The position numbers and the translations under genes were made by a program. Source: Paraburkholderia sp. BL9I2N2 (GTDB taxonomy: Bacteria > Pseudomonadota > Gammaproteobacteria > Burkholderiales > Burkholderiaceae). Taken from it: a stretch of 64,000 nt of DNA. The DNA lies in the NCBI RefSeq assembly GCF_004339745.1, contig NZ_SMGP01000002.1, positions 434,001-498,000 on the forward strand, in the 5' to 3' direction. A model generated the notes under the pieces. It was given only the letters and a program-made list of their open reading frames with translations. It made no database searches and was not told the DNA's origin. Positions 28,204 through 35,772 of this stretch are shown here, piece by piece (position 1 is the stretch's first letter; each line of letters starts with the position of its first letter).

Positions 28204-28749
28204 TCACGCGCCCGATGCGGGCGTAAATGTCATCGCCAGACCGTTCATGCAATAGCGCAGGCCGGTCGGCTTGGGGCCGTCGTCGAACACGTGGCCGAGA
28301 TGGCCGCCGCAGCGCTGGCATAGCACTTCGTCGCGCGTCATGCCGAACGACTTGTCGGTATGCGTGATAACCGCATGGTCGAGCGGCTGCCAGAAACTCG
28401 GCCAGCCCGTGCCGCTGTCGAACTTGGTCTTCGACGAGAACAGCGGCAGTTTGCACCCGGCGCATGCAAAAGTACCCGCGCGGTGCTCGTCGTTCAACGC
28501 GCTGCTGAATGGGCGTTCCGTGCCCGCCTCGCGCAGCACGCGGTATTGCGCGTCGGTCAGCAGTTTGCGCCATTCGGCGTCGCTGTGCACGACCTCGTAG
28601 GCGGCTGCCGCGCTGCCGTTTGCTGCTGCCTGTGCCGCTTGTGCCGCTTGTGCCGGCTGCGCCGCGCGCGCCGTGCGCCACATCGAGGCGCCGCCGGCCA
28701 GCGACATGGCGCCAATCAACCTGAAGAAAATCCGTCTGCTGCAAGCCAT
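28204..28749 (-). CDS. msrB: Peptide-methionine (R)-S-oxide reductase MsrB, exported
   Basis: A 181-residue MsrB. The N-terminus MACSRRIFFRLIGAMSLAGG is a twin-arginine-like signal. An Ala/Gln-rich low-complexity linker (29-50) follows. Zinc-binding cysteines are C96/C99 (CAGC) and C144/C147 (CQRC), and the catalytic Cys is C167 in LRYCMNG. Conserved FDSGTGWPSFW and GGHLGHVFDDGP are present. The ATG at 28749 has GGAGCG upstream. It is co-directional with msrA (15 bp), giving a repair pair for both epimers of methionine sulfoxide outside the cytoplasm. Confidence 0.92.
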   Translation of the reverse strand: MACSRRIFFRLIGAMSLAGGASMWRTARAAQPAQAAQAAQAAANGSAAAAYEVVHSDAEWRKLLTDAQYRVLREAGTERPFSSALNDEHRAGTFACAGCKLPLFSSKTKFDSGTGWPSFWQPLDHAVITHTDKSFGMTRDEVLCQRCGGHLGHVFDDGPKPTGLRYCMNGLAMTFTPASGA

Positions 28750-28896
28750 GATGATCGCTCCGGAAAGTCCGTACCGTTCACCCGTTCCGGCGCTGATCGC
28801 GCCGCCCGCGAGTGTTCCCGATGCTTGGTCGCACGAGAGCGGGATAAATGACAGCATGCGCGTCTTTTTGCATGGCGGTGGCAGCAGCAGCGGCGA

Positions 28897-29427
28897 TTAC
28901 AGCGGAAATTTGGTGGTCGAGAGAATTTCCTTGAGCACCATGAATGAGCGGATTTGCCGGACGCCCGGCAGATAGAGCAGTTGCTCCGCGTGCAGGCGAT
29001 TGAAGCTGTCGCTGTCGCGCGTGCGGATCGTCATGAAATAGTCGAATTCGCCGGTCACCACGTGGCACTCCATGCAGCCCGCAACCTTTTGCGCCGCTTT
29101 CTCGAACTCGGCGAACGACTCCGGCGTGGAGCGATCCAGCACCACGCCGATGATCACCAGCATGCCGGCCCCCGCCGCCTTCGGGTCGATCAACGCGACG
29201 ACCTCGCGGATCAGCCCGGACTCCTTAAGCCGCTCCACGCGCCGCAAACACGCCGGCGCACTCAGCTTGACCTTCGCAGCGAGCGCGACGTTCGAAATCG
29301 ACGCGTCGGTTTGCAACTGCCGCAGGATCGCGCGATCGATGCGGTCGAGCGCCTGCAGCGGATCGGCCGGGACGGCGGCAGCAGTTGTCACCGTTGTCGA
29401 AGGTCGACGAAATTTTGTTGCGTTCAT
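28897..29427 (-). CDS. acdR: Lrp/AsnC-type regulator, probably AcdR
   Basis: A 176-residue Lrp/AsnC protein. The HTH contains LDRIDRAILRQLQTDASISN and LAAKVKLSAPACLRRVERL (about 30-75). The C-terminal RAM domain (about 90-165) includes GEFDYFMTIRTRD. It is divergent from the ACC deaminase gene with 160 bp between starts, the standard acdR-acdS arrangement in Burkholderiaceae, where AcdR controls acdS in response to ACC. ATG 29427 is chosen because CAGGAACTC precedes it; a GTG four codons upstream is possible. The divergent gap is AT-rich, as expected for Lrp-type binding. Confidence 0.85.
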   Translation of the reverse strand: MNATKFRRPSTTVTTAAAVPADPLQALDRIDRAILRQLQTDASISNVALAAKVKLSAPACLRRVERLKESGLIREVVALIDPKAAGAGMLVIIGVVLDRSTPESFAEFEKAAQKVAGCMECHVVTGEFDYFMTIRTRDSDSFNRLHAEQLLYLPGVRQIRSFMVLKEILSTTKFPL

Positions 29428-29587
29428 GAGTTCCTGCACGTTTCTTTTTTGATCTGATTAAGGATTTTCCTTTCCAAAAGTATGCCGAACCCAATTTTTT
29501 CGCAAGCTCATTTCCAGCGGATTTCCCTACCATCTGCTTAACGCGACCGGATGCCGTTCGCGTCCCCCTACCGACTACGGAGCTGCC

Positions 29588-30604
29588 ATGAACCTGCAAC
29601 GATTCCCTCGTTACCCGCTGACCTTTGGGCCAACGCCGATCCAGCCGCTCAAGCGCCTGAGCGACCACCTCGGCGGCAAGGTGCATCTGTATGCGAAGCG
29701 CGAAGACTGCAACAGCGGCTTTGCCTTCGGTGGCAACAAGACGCGCAAGCTCGAATACCTGATCCCCGAAGCGCTCGCGCAGGGCTGCGACACGCTGGTG
29801 TCGATCGGCGGGATCCAGTCGAACCAGACGCGCCAGGTGGCGGCCGTGGCGGCGCATCTGGGCATGAAGTGCGTGCTGGTGCAGGAGAACTGGGTGAACT
29901 ACTCGGACGCGGTCTACGACCGGGTCGGCAACATCCAGATGTCGCGCATTCTCGGCGCCGACGTGCGTCTCGTCGCCGACGGCTTCGACATCGGCTTTCG
30001 CAAGAGCTGGGAAGATGCGCTGGAAAGCGTGCGGGCCGCCGGTGGCAAGCCGTACGCGATTCCGGCCGGCTGCTCCGACCATCCGCTCGGCGGTCTCGGT
30101 TTCGTCGGCTTCGCGGAGGAGGTTCGCCAGCAGGAAGCGGAATTGGGCTTCAAGTTCGACTACATCGTGGTCTGTTCTGTGACCGGCAGCACGCAGGCCG
30201 GCATGGTGGTGGGTTTCGCCGACGACGGCCGCGCTGAGCGTGTGATTGGTATCGACGCTTCGGCGAAGCCGGCGCAAACGCGCGAGCAGATCACCCGAAT
30301 CGCGAAGCAAACCGCGGAACAGGTTGGGCTGGGACGCGATATTACGAGTAAGGACGTGGTGCTCGACGAGCGCTTCGGCGGCCCGGAGTACGGCTTACCG
30401 AACGACGGCACGCTGGAAGCGATCCGCCTATGCGCGCGTTTGGAGGGCGTATTGACCGACCCCGTCTACGAAGGCAAATCCATGCACGGCATGATCGAGA
30501 TGGTGCGCAACGGCGAATTCCCCGAAGGTTCGCGCGTTCTGTATGCGCACCTCGGCGGCGTGCCGGCGTTGAACGGCTACAGCTTTATTTTCCGCAACGG
30601 CTAA
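29588..30604 (+). CDS. acdS: 1-aminocyclopropane-1-carboxylate deaminase
   Basis: A 338-residue PLP enzyme of the tryptophan-synthase-beta fold, full length for AcdS. The PLP lysine lies in GGNKTRKLEY (about K51), with the substrate-loop GIQSNQTRQVA after it. The residues that separate true ACC deaminases from D-cysteine desulfhydrases are present: Y294-E295 in DPVYEGKSM and L322 in YAHLGG. It splits ACC, the plant ethylene precursor, into 2-oxobutanoate and ammonia in the cytoplasm, which lowers host ethylene. A GGAG site precedes the ATG. Its stop overlaps the stop of the convergent LysR gene by 4 bp. Confidence 0.96.
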   Translation: MNLQRFPRYPLTFGPTPIQPLKRLSDHLGGKVHLYAKREDCNSGFAFGGNKTRKLEYLIPEALAQGCDTLVSIGGIQSNQTRQVAAVAAHLGMKCVLVQENWVNYSDAVYDRVGNIQMSRILGADVRLVADGFDIGFRKSWEDALESVRAAGGKPYAIPAGCSDHPLGGLGFVGFAEEVRQQEAELGFKFDYIVVCSVTGSTQAGMVVGFADDGRAERVIGIDASAKPAQTREQITRIAKQTAEQVGLGRDITSKDVVLDERFGGPEYGLPNDGTLEAIRLCARLEGVLTDPVYEGKSMHGMIEMVRNGEFPEGSRVLYAHLGGVPALNGYSFIFRNG

Positions 30605-31488
30605 ACGAGGCGCTTCCTCAGATGCTCCCTCAGGAATTCCACGAACGCCCGAATCGTGAGGGAGCTTTGCCTGTGCTGCGGATAAACCGCGTAGACGCTC
30701 GTGGCGGTAGGCAGGAATGCTTCGAGCACCGGCACGAGCTGACCGCTTTTGAGCGCGTCGGCAACGATAAAGTCAGGAAGCCGAACAATCCCCAGGCCCG
30801 CGACCGCCGCATCGCGCACCAATTCGCCATTGTTGGCGCGCAACGGACCGTGGACCTCGACGCCCTTCGTCGCGCCATCGACGACAAACTCCCAGCTCAC
30901 GGCGCCGCCGTGGCCATACAACAGGCACGCATGGCGCTCCAGGTCAGCGGGCACCTTAGGCGCGCCACGACGCCGCAAATAGCCAGGACTGCAGCAGGCC
31001 ACCATCCGGATATCCACGAGCTTCTGCCCGATCAGCGTGGAATCCGGCAAGGTGCCGATGCGGATCGCCATGTCGAAGCCCTCGCCGACCACGTCGACGG
31101 TACGGTCGCTCAATTCCATCTCGAAGCGCACGTCGCCGTGCTCGCGCAGGAACATCGCCACCAGCGGCGACAGATGCGCCATGCCGAACGACATCGGCGC
31201 GCTCACGCGTAACAGCCCGCGCGGCCCGGCACGGCGCAGCGACATGGCCTGCTCGGCGTCTTCCACTTCGCCGAGGATGCGTTTGGCGCGTTCGTAGAAC
31301 TCCTGCCCGAGGTCGGTCACCGCCAGCTTGCGCGTGTTGCGGATCAGCAATTGCACACCGAGCCTTTCCTCCAGCGCCATCACCCGGCGGCTGACGAACT
31401 GCTTCGACAACGACAGCCGGTTGGCGGCCGCCGTGAAGTTATGCGCGTCGACCGTGGCCACGAAGATCCGCATGTCATCGAGTTGCAT
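30601..31488 (-). CDS. LysR family transcriptional regulator
   Basis: About 295 residues. The winged helix (about 1-60) contains DDMRIFVATVDAHNFTAAA and SKQFVSRRVMALEERLG, and the effector domain follows (about 85-290, with RTVDVVGEGFDMAIRIGTL). This belongs to the AaeR/DsdC-like LysR subgroup in which the effector domain begins with LLRVSAPMSFG. Start ATG 31488 or GTG 31500. It is divergent from the pirin gene (132 bp), its most likely target, and convergent with acdS. Confidence 0.88.
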   Translation of the reverse strand: MQLDDMRIFVATVDAHNFTAAANRLSLSKQFVSRRVMALEERLGVQLLIRNTRKLAVTDLGQEFYERAKRILGEVEDAEQAMSLRRAGPRGLLRVSAPMSFGMAHLSPLVAMFLREHGDVRFEMELSDRTVDVVGEGFDMAIRIGTLPDSTLIGQKLVDIRMVACCSPGYLRRRGAPKVPADLERHACLLYGHGGAVSWEFVVDGATKGVEVHGPLRANNGELVRDAAVAGLGIVRLPDFIVADALKSGQLVPVLEAFLPTATSVYAVYPQHRQSSLTIRAFVEFLREHLRKRLV

Positions 31489-31619
31489 CGTATTGTCCAC
31501 TCCACAGTGACAGTGTTTCCGGTTTGATGGCGATTATACCCATCCGGATTGACCTACACTCTCATTCATGGATCGCGGACAAACATCTGGCCGGATCGCA
31601 CAACCCAAGGAGAAAAAAG

Positions 31620-32345
31620 ATGCTTGAAATCAGACATGCCAATCAACGCGGCCGCGCGGAGCACGGCTGGCTCAGCTCGCGTCATACGTTTTCCTTCGCT
31701 AACTATCACGATCCGAAGCAGAATGGCTTTTCCGACCTGCTCGTGATCAATGACGACCGTGTCGCGCCGGCGCAAGGTTTCGGCAAGCATCCGCACCGCG
31801 ACATGGAAATCTTTTCGTACGTGCTGGAAGGCGCGCTGGAGCACAAGGACACGATGGGCACCGGTTCGGTGATCGTGCCTGGCGACATCCAGTTGATGAG
31901 CGCGGGAACCGGCGTCGCGCACAGCGAATACAACCATTCGAAGAGCGACCCGGTGCACTTCCTGCAAATCTGGATCGCGCCGGGGCAAAAGGGTACGGCG
32001 CCGCGTTATCAGCAGCGTCACTTCGGCGCGGATCAGAAGCGCGGTGTGTTGCGCCTCGTGATCTCGCCGGACGGCGCAGACGATTCGCTGGTGGTGCAGC
32101 AAGACGCGCGGGTCTATGCCGGTCTCTTCGACGGCGATGAAACGGCGCGGCTCGAACTGGCCAGCAATCGCTATGCGTATGTCCACGTGGCGCGTGGCAG
32201 CGTGAGCGTGAACGGCGTCGAGTTCAAGGTAGGCGACGGCGCGCGTGTGCGCGGCGAAGAAGCGCTGACCTTCACGCAAGGCCACGACGCGGAAGTCCTG
32301 GTGTTCGACTTGCGCGACATCGAAATGTCGGAGTTGTGGGCTTAA
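31620..32345 (+). CDS. Pirin family protein (YhhW-type bicupin)
   Basis: A 241-residue pirin. Metal ligands of the N-terminal cupin are H57 and H59 in GKHPHRDMEIFSYVLEG, and H101 and E103 in VAHSEYNHS. The second cupin (about 130-235) is degenerate, as in YhhW. ATG 31620 has AAGGAGAAAAAAG before it. Family members are quercetin 2,3-dioxygenases or redox-sensing regulators. It is followed by a DoxX gene after 79 bp and regulated perhaps by the divergent LysR protein, a common LysR-pirin-DoxX arrangement. Confidence 0.9.
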   Translation: MLEIRHANQRGRAEHGWLSSRHTFSFANYHDPKQNGFSDLLVINDDRVAPAQGFGKHPHRDMEIFSYVLEGALEHKDTMGTGSVIVPGDIQLMSAGTGVAHSEYNHSKSDPVHFLQIWIAPGQKGTAPRYQQRHFGADQKRGVLRLVISPDGADDSLVVQQDARVYAGLFDGDETARLELASNRYAYVHVARGSVSVNGVEFKVGDGARVRGEEALTFTQGHDAEVLVFDLRDIEMSELWA

Positions 32346-32424
32346 GCGTCTGAATGAGCCCAGTGCGGGCTCGCCGGAGACATTCCGGCGAGCCGCCCTC
32401 TTCCTACCCTGTTGAGAAAAAATC

Positions 32425-32838
32425 ATGCGCTATACGCTGTTTGAAAATCAGAAAGACGCGGTCATACTCGTCGCCCGCATCCTGTTGATGGTGCTGTTCG
32501 TCATGTTCGGCTGGTCGAAGCTCGCCGGCTTTTCCGGAACCGTGGCTTATATGACGTCGAGCGGTGCGCCGGTGCCCGAGTTGTCGGCGGTGATCGCCGT
32601 GGTGATGGAGTTTATCGTGGGCATCGCGCTGCTGGTCGGTTTCCATACGCGGCCGCTTGCCCTGCTGCTCGCGGTTTATACGCTCGGCGCCGCGTTCATC
32701 GGCCACCATTACTGGAACATGACCGGCGCGGTGCAGTACGACAATATGATTCACTTCTACAAGAACATCAGCATCATCGGCGGATTATTGCTGTTGTGTG
32801 TGACGGGCGCCGGGAAGTATTCGATCGACCGGCGGTGA
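32425..32838 (+). CDS. DoxX family membrane protein
   Basis: A 137-residue protein with four hydrophobic segments (about 13-33, 48-68, 72-92, 108-128) and the DoxX pattern ARILLMVLFVMFGWSKLAGF at the start. DoxX proteins are inner membrane proteins linked to quinone or thiosulfate redox steps and oxidative stress resistance. It follows pirin and is closed by a hairpin terminator. Specific role unknown. Confidence 0.85.
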   Translation: MRYTLFENQKDAVILVARILLMVLFVMFGWSKLAGFSGTVAYMTSSGAPVPELSAVIAVVMEFIVGIALLVGFHTRPLALLLAVYTLGAAFIGHHYWNMTGAVQYDNMIHFYKNISIIGGLLLLCVTGAGKYSIDRR

Positions 32839-32867
32839 ATCTGCTGTCTTGCACGGCACGCCAGAAA

Positions 32868-32901
32868 GAAAGCCGCCCGGTTGACGCCGCGCGGCTTTTT
32901 T
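32868..32901 (+). terminator. Rho-independent terminator after the doxX gene
   Basis: The arms AAAGCCGC and GCGGCTTT enclose a 14-nt GC-rich loop and are followed by TTT. It ends the pirin-doxX unit. Confidence 0.75.
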
Positions 32902-32921
32902 CTCGTGTTGCGCGGTTCATG

Positions 32922-33300
32922 CTAGCGCGCGAACGCGCTTGCGAATCGCCCGGTGGATATTCGACTGCGCCATGTCGCCACGGTAGTGCGCGGCAGAAAC
33001 GCCCAGAACGATTCGCCATAGCGCGCACTGGCCGGATCGGATGGCGTCGCCACCCGCACGTAACGCCCACGATTGTGCTCGACGAAAAAATGGCCGTAAG
33101 CGACCGGCGCCAGCGTGATCCTGGCGAGCCATCGCTCGAAGCGATCGGTCTTGTGGCCGAGTTCGTGCGCCGTGTCGATCGACACGCCAATTGCCGCGTG
33201 GAGTGAGAGCGAGAGCGCGAAGCCCTGGTAGTCGTGCCAAGTCATCGCATGCGTGCCCACGATCCATAAACCACAAACAAAAACGGCGGCCCAAAAGGCC
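32922..33300 (-). pseudogene. Alkane 1-monooxygenase (AlkB) central fragment
   Basis: The minus strand reads AFWAAVFVCGLWIVGTHAMT from about 33300, then WHDYQGFALSLS, then TAHELGHKTDRFERWLARIT, LAPVAYGHFFVEHNRG, RYVRVATPSDPASARYGES and FWAFLPRT. This is about residues 110-215 of an AlkB-type alkane hydroxylase of ~400 residues. Histidine box 1 (HELGHK) is intact, but box 2 reads EHNRGRY instead of EHNRGHH, losing two iron ligands. The N-terminal membrane helices, the third box and the HRHxxH region are absent. A stop comes at 32922 after an unrelated tail. The relic starts inside the ahpF terminator hairpin. Confidence 0.82.
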
Positions 33301-33304
33301 GCCG
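33279..33304 (-). terminator. Rho-independent terminator of ahpF
   Basis: A perfect 8-bp stem CGGCGGCC / GGCCGCCG with a 5-nt loop, followed on the minus strand by TTTTTG. It lies 22 bp after the ahpF stop and overlaps the upstream end of the AlkB relic. Confidence 0.88.
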
Positions 33305-33325
33305 TCCACTACTCACACAACCGCA

Positions 33326-34918
33326 TCAGGCCACTACCTCAGCTTCAGCTTCTCCAACCACTTCCACTTCTTCACTATTACGGATCAGATGATCGAACGC
33401 GGAGAGCGATGCCTTCGCGCCTTCGCCCACGGCGATCACGATCTGCTTGAACGGCACCGTGGTCACGTCGCCGGCGGCGAACACGCCCGGCACCGACGTC
33501 GCACCGCGTGCATCTACGACGATCTCGCCGTGCTTCGACAACTCGACCGTGCCCTTGAGCCATTCGGTGTTCGGCACGAGGCCGATCTGCACGAACACGC
33601 CTTCCAGTTCAATCTGCTTCACTTCGCCCGAACGCAGATCTTTGTAGACCAGACCGTTGACCTTCTTGCCGTCGCCGGTGATTTCCGTGGTCTGGGCCTG
33701 CGTGACGACGGTCACGTTCGCGAGGCTGCGCAGCTTGCGTTGCAGCACTTCGTCAGCACGCAGCGTGGCGCCAAACTCGAACAGCGTCACTTCACGCACG
33801 ATACCCGCGAGGTCGATCGCCGCTTCGACGCCGGAATTGCCGCCGCCGATCACCGCGACACGCTTGCCCTTGAACAGCGGACCATCGCAGTGCGGGCAGT
33901 AAGCCACACCATGATTGCGGTACTCGCGCTCGCCCGGCACGTTGATTTCGCGCCAACGCGCGCCCGTCGCCAGAATGATGGTCCTGGCCTTGAGCACCGC
34001 GCCGTTTGCCAGACGCACTTCGTTGATGCGGCCCGGGATCAGCGCTTCGGCACGCTGCACGTCCATGATGTCGACTTCGTAGCTCTTCACATGCTGCTCG
34101 AGAGCCGTGGCGAACTTCGGCCCTTCGGTTTCCGTCACGGAGACGAAGTTCTCGATGGCCAGCGTGTCCAACACCTGGCCGCCGAAGCGTTCCGCCACCA
34201 CGCCCGTCGCAATACCCTTGCGCGCCGAGTAAATCGCCGCAGCCGCGCCCGCAGGACCGCCACCGACGATCAGCGTATCGAACACCGGCTTCTTTTCCAG
34301 TTCCTTTGCGGCACGCGCACCGGCGTTGGTATCGAGCTTCGCAAGGATTTCCTTCACGCCGCTGCGGCCCTGGCCGAACACTTCGCCGTTCATGAACATG
34401 GTCGGTACCGCCATGATCTGGCGCGCTTCGACTTCGTTCTGGAACAGCGCGCCGTCGATCGCCACGTGGCGGATGCGCGGGTTGATCAGCGCCATCACGT
34501 TCAGTGCCTGGACGACTTCCGGGCAGTTCTGGCATGACAGCGAAAAATACGTTTCGAATTGATAGTCGCCGTCGAGGTTGCGGATCTGTTCGATCACGGC
34601 GTCTTCGAGCTTGACCGGATGGCCGCCGACCTGCAACAGCGCAAGCACGAGCGACGTGAATTCATGACCCATCGGAATGCCGGCGAAACGGATGCCCGTA
34701 TCCTTGCCCGGCTCGCCGATCGAAAACGACGGCTTGCGCTCGGCGTCGCCACGACGCTCGATCACGTTGACGCGCTCCGACAACGTCGCGATATCGTTCA
34801 GCAATGCCAGCAGCTCTTGCGATTTCGCGCTGTCGTCGAGCGACGCGACGATCTCGATAGGCCTGCTAACCTTTTCGAGGTACGTTTTCAACTGAGTCTT
34901 GAGATTGGCATCAAGCAT
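33326..34918 (-). CDS. ahpF: Alkyl hydroperoxide reductase subunit F
   Basis: A 530-residue flavoprotein that passes electrons from NAD(P)H to AhpC. The N-terminal double-thioredoxin domain carries C129/C132 (SCQNC), at the same positions as in E. coli AhpF. The thioredoxin-reductase-like part has the FAD motif GGGPAGAAAA (about 219-228), the redox pair C341/C344 (CPHC) and the NAD motif GGGNSG (about 358). The ATG at 34918 follows the 152-bp gap from ahpC and is the normal AhpF start (MLDANLKTQLKTYL). A terminator follows. The tail is acidic and Val/Glu-rich. Confidence 0.95.
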   Translation of the reverse strand: MLDANLKTQLKTYLEKVSRPIEIVASLDDSAKSQELLALLNDIATLSERVNVIERRGDAERKPSFSIGEPGKDTGIRFAGIPMGHEFTSLVLALLQVGGHPVKLEDAVIEQIRNLDGDYQFETYFSLSCQNCPEVVQALNVMALINPRIRHVAIDGALFQNEVEARQIMAVPTMFMNGEVFGQGRSGVKEILAKLDTNAGARAAKELEKKPVFDTLIVGGGPAGAAAAIYSARKGIATGVVAERFGGQVLDTLAIENFVSVTETEGPKFATALEQHVKSYEVDIMDVQRAEALIPGRINEVRLANGAVLKARTIILATGARWREINVPGEREYRNHGVAYCPHCDGPLFKGKRVAVIGGGNSGVEAAIDLAGIVREVTLFEFGATLRADEVLQRKLRSLANVTVVTQAQTTEITGDGKKVNGLVYKDLRSGEVKQIELEGVFVQIGLVPNTEWLKGTVELSKHGEIVVDARGATSVPGVFAAGDVTTVPFKQIVIAVGEGAKASLSAFDHLIRNSEEVEVVGEAEAEVVA

Positions 34919-35070
34919 GGCTATTCGATTCCGTGACGATGGGTGTTGGGTTCCCGGCGCCGCACGCTTCCGGGTAGGATAGGTGCGGCCCGGGGACGTG
35001 CGAACCACTGTAAGAAGCGGTCCGCACGGTGATGCGCCGCGAGGCGCTAACTGCGCAAGGTGGTGAGACC

Positions 35071-35634
35071 TTAGATTTTGCCGATCAGGTCGAGCGACGG
35101 GGTCAGCGTTTCTGCGCCCGGCGTCCACTTGGCGGGGCACACTTCACCCGGGTGAGCCGCGATGTATTGCGCAGCTTGCACCTTGCGCAGCAGTTCGCCG
35201 GCGTCACGGCCGATGCCGTTGTCGTGAATTTCGGCCAGCTTGATTTCGCCTTCCGGGTTGATCACGAACGTGCCGCGCAGTGCCAGACCTTCTTCTTCGA
35301 TCAGCACGTCGAAGTTGCGCGAGATTGCCAGCGTCGGGTCAGCGAGCATCGGGTACTTGATCTTCTGGATCGTGTCCGACGTGTCGTGCCATGCCTTGTG
35401 CGTGAAGTGCGTATCGGTCGACACGCTGTAGATTTCGACGCCGAGCTTCTTGAATTCGGCGTAACGATCGGCCAGGTCGCCCAGTTCGGTCGGGCACACG
35501 AAGGTGAAGTCAGCCGGGTAGAAAACGAAAACCGACCACTTGCCCTTCAGGCTTTCTTCGGTGACGGTCTGAAAATCGCCATTGTGATAAGCCTGTGCCT
35601 TAAACGGTTTGACTTGACTGTTGATGATCGGCAT
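35071..35634 (-). CDS. ahpC: Peroxiredoxin AhpC
   Basis: A 187-residue typical 2-Cys peroxiredoxin. Peroxidatic C47 lies in DFTFVCPTE, and resolving C166 in GEVCPAKW. It reduces H2O2 and organic peroxides and is recycled by AhpF, encoded 152 bp downstream. GAAAGAGGACTCAGTAA gives a good ribosome site. An ATAG-N7-CTAT inverted repeat about 90 bp upstream suits OxyR-type control. Length and start MPIINSQVKPFKA are standard. Confidence 0.96.
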   Translation of the reverse strand: MPIINSQVKPFKAQAYHNGDFQTVTEESLKGKWSVFVFYPADFTFVCPTELGDLADRYAEFKKLGVEIYSVSTDTHFTHKAWHDTSDTIQKIKYPMLADPTLAISRNFDVLIEEEGLALRGTFVINPEGEIKLAEIHDNGIGRDAGELLRKVQAAQYIAAHPGEVCPAKWTPGAETLTPSLDLIGKI

Positions 35635-35724
35635 TTACTGAGTCCTCTTTCGAAGTGGTTGGAAAGTGGAGTCAGTATGTCAGACGACGCTTAATAGGTA
35701 AAGCGGTGTGTTTTAATGGTAGCG

Positions 35725-35739
35725 ATAGTCTGACGCTAT
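35725..35739. promoter_or_regulatory. Possible OxyR half-operator upstream of ahpC
   Basis: ATAG-N7-CTAT, the core of an OxyR site, lies 91-105 bp upstream of the ahpC ATG. A clear second half-motif at the expected 10-bp offset is not seen, so this is a weak prediction. Confidence 0.35.
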
Positions 35740-35772
35740 TTATCTCGCTACGGCTGCCTATCACGCCATGGA

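Noticed and set aside
29588..30604. D-cysteine desulfhydrase instead of ACC deaminase
   Set aside because: E295 and L322 are the ACC deaminase residues; desulfhydrases carry other residues at these positions.
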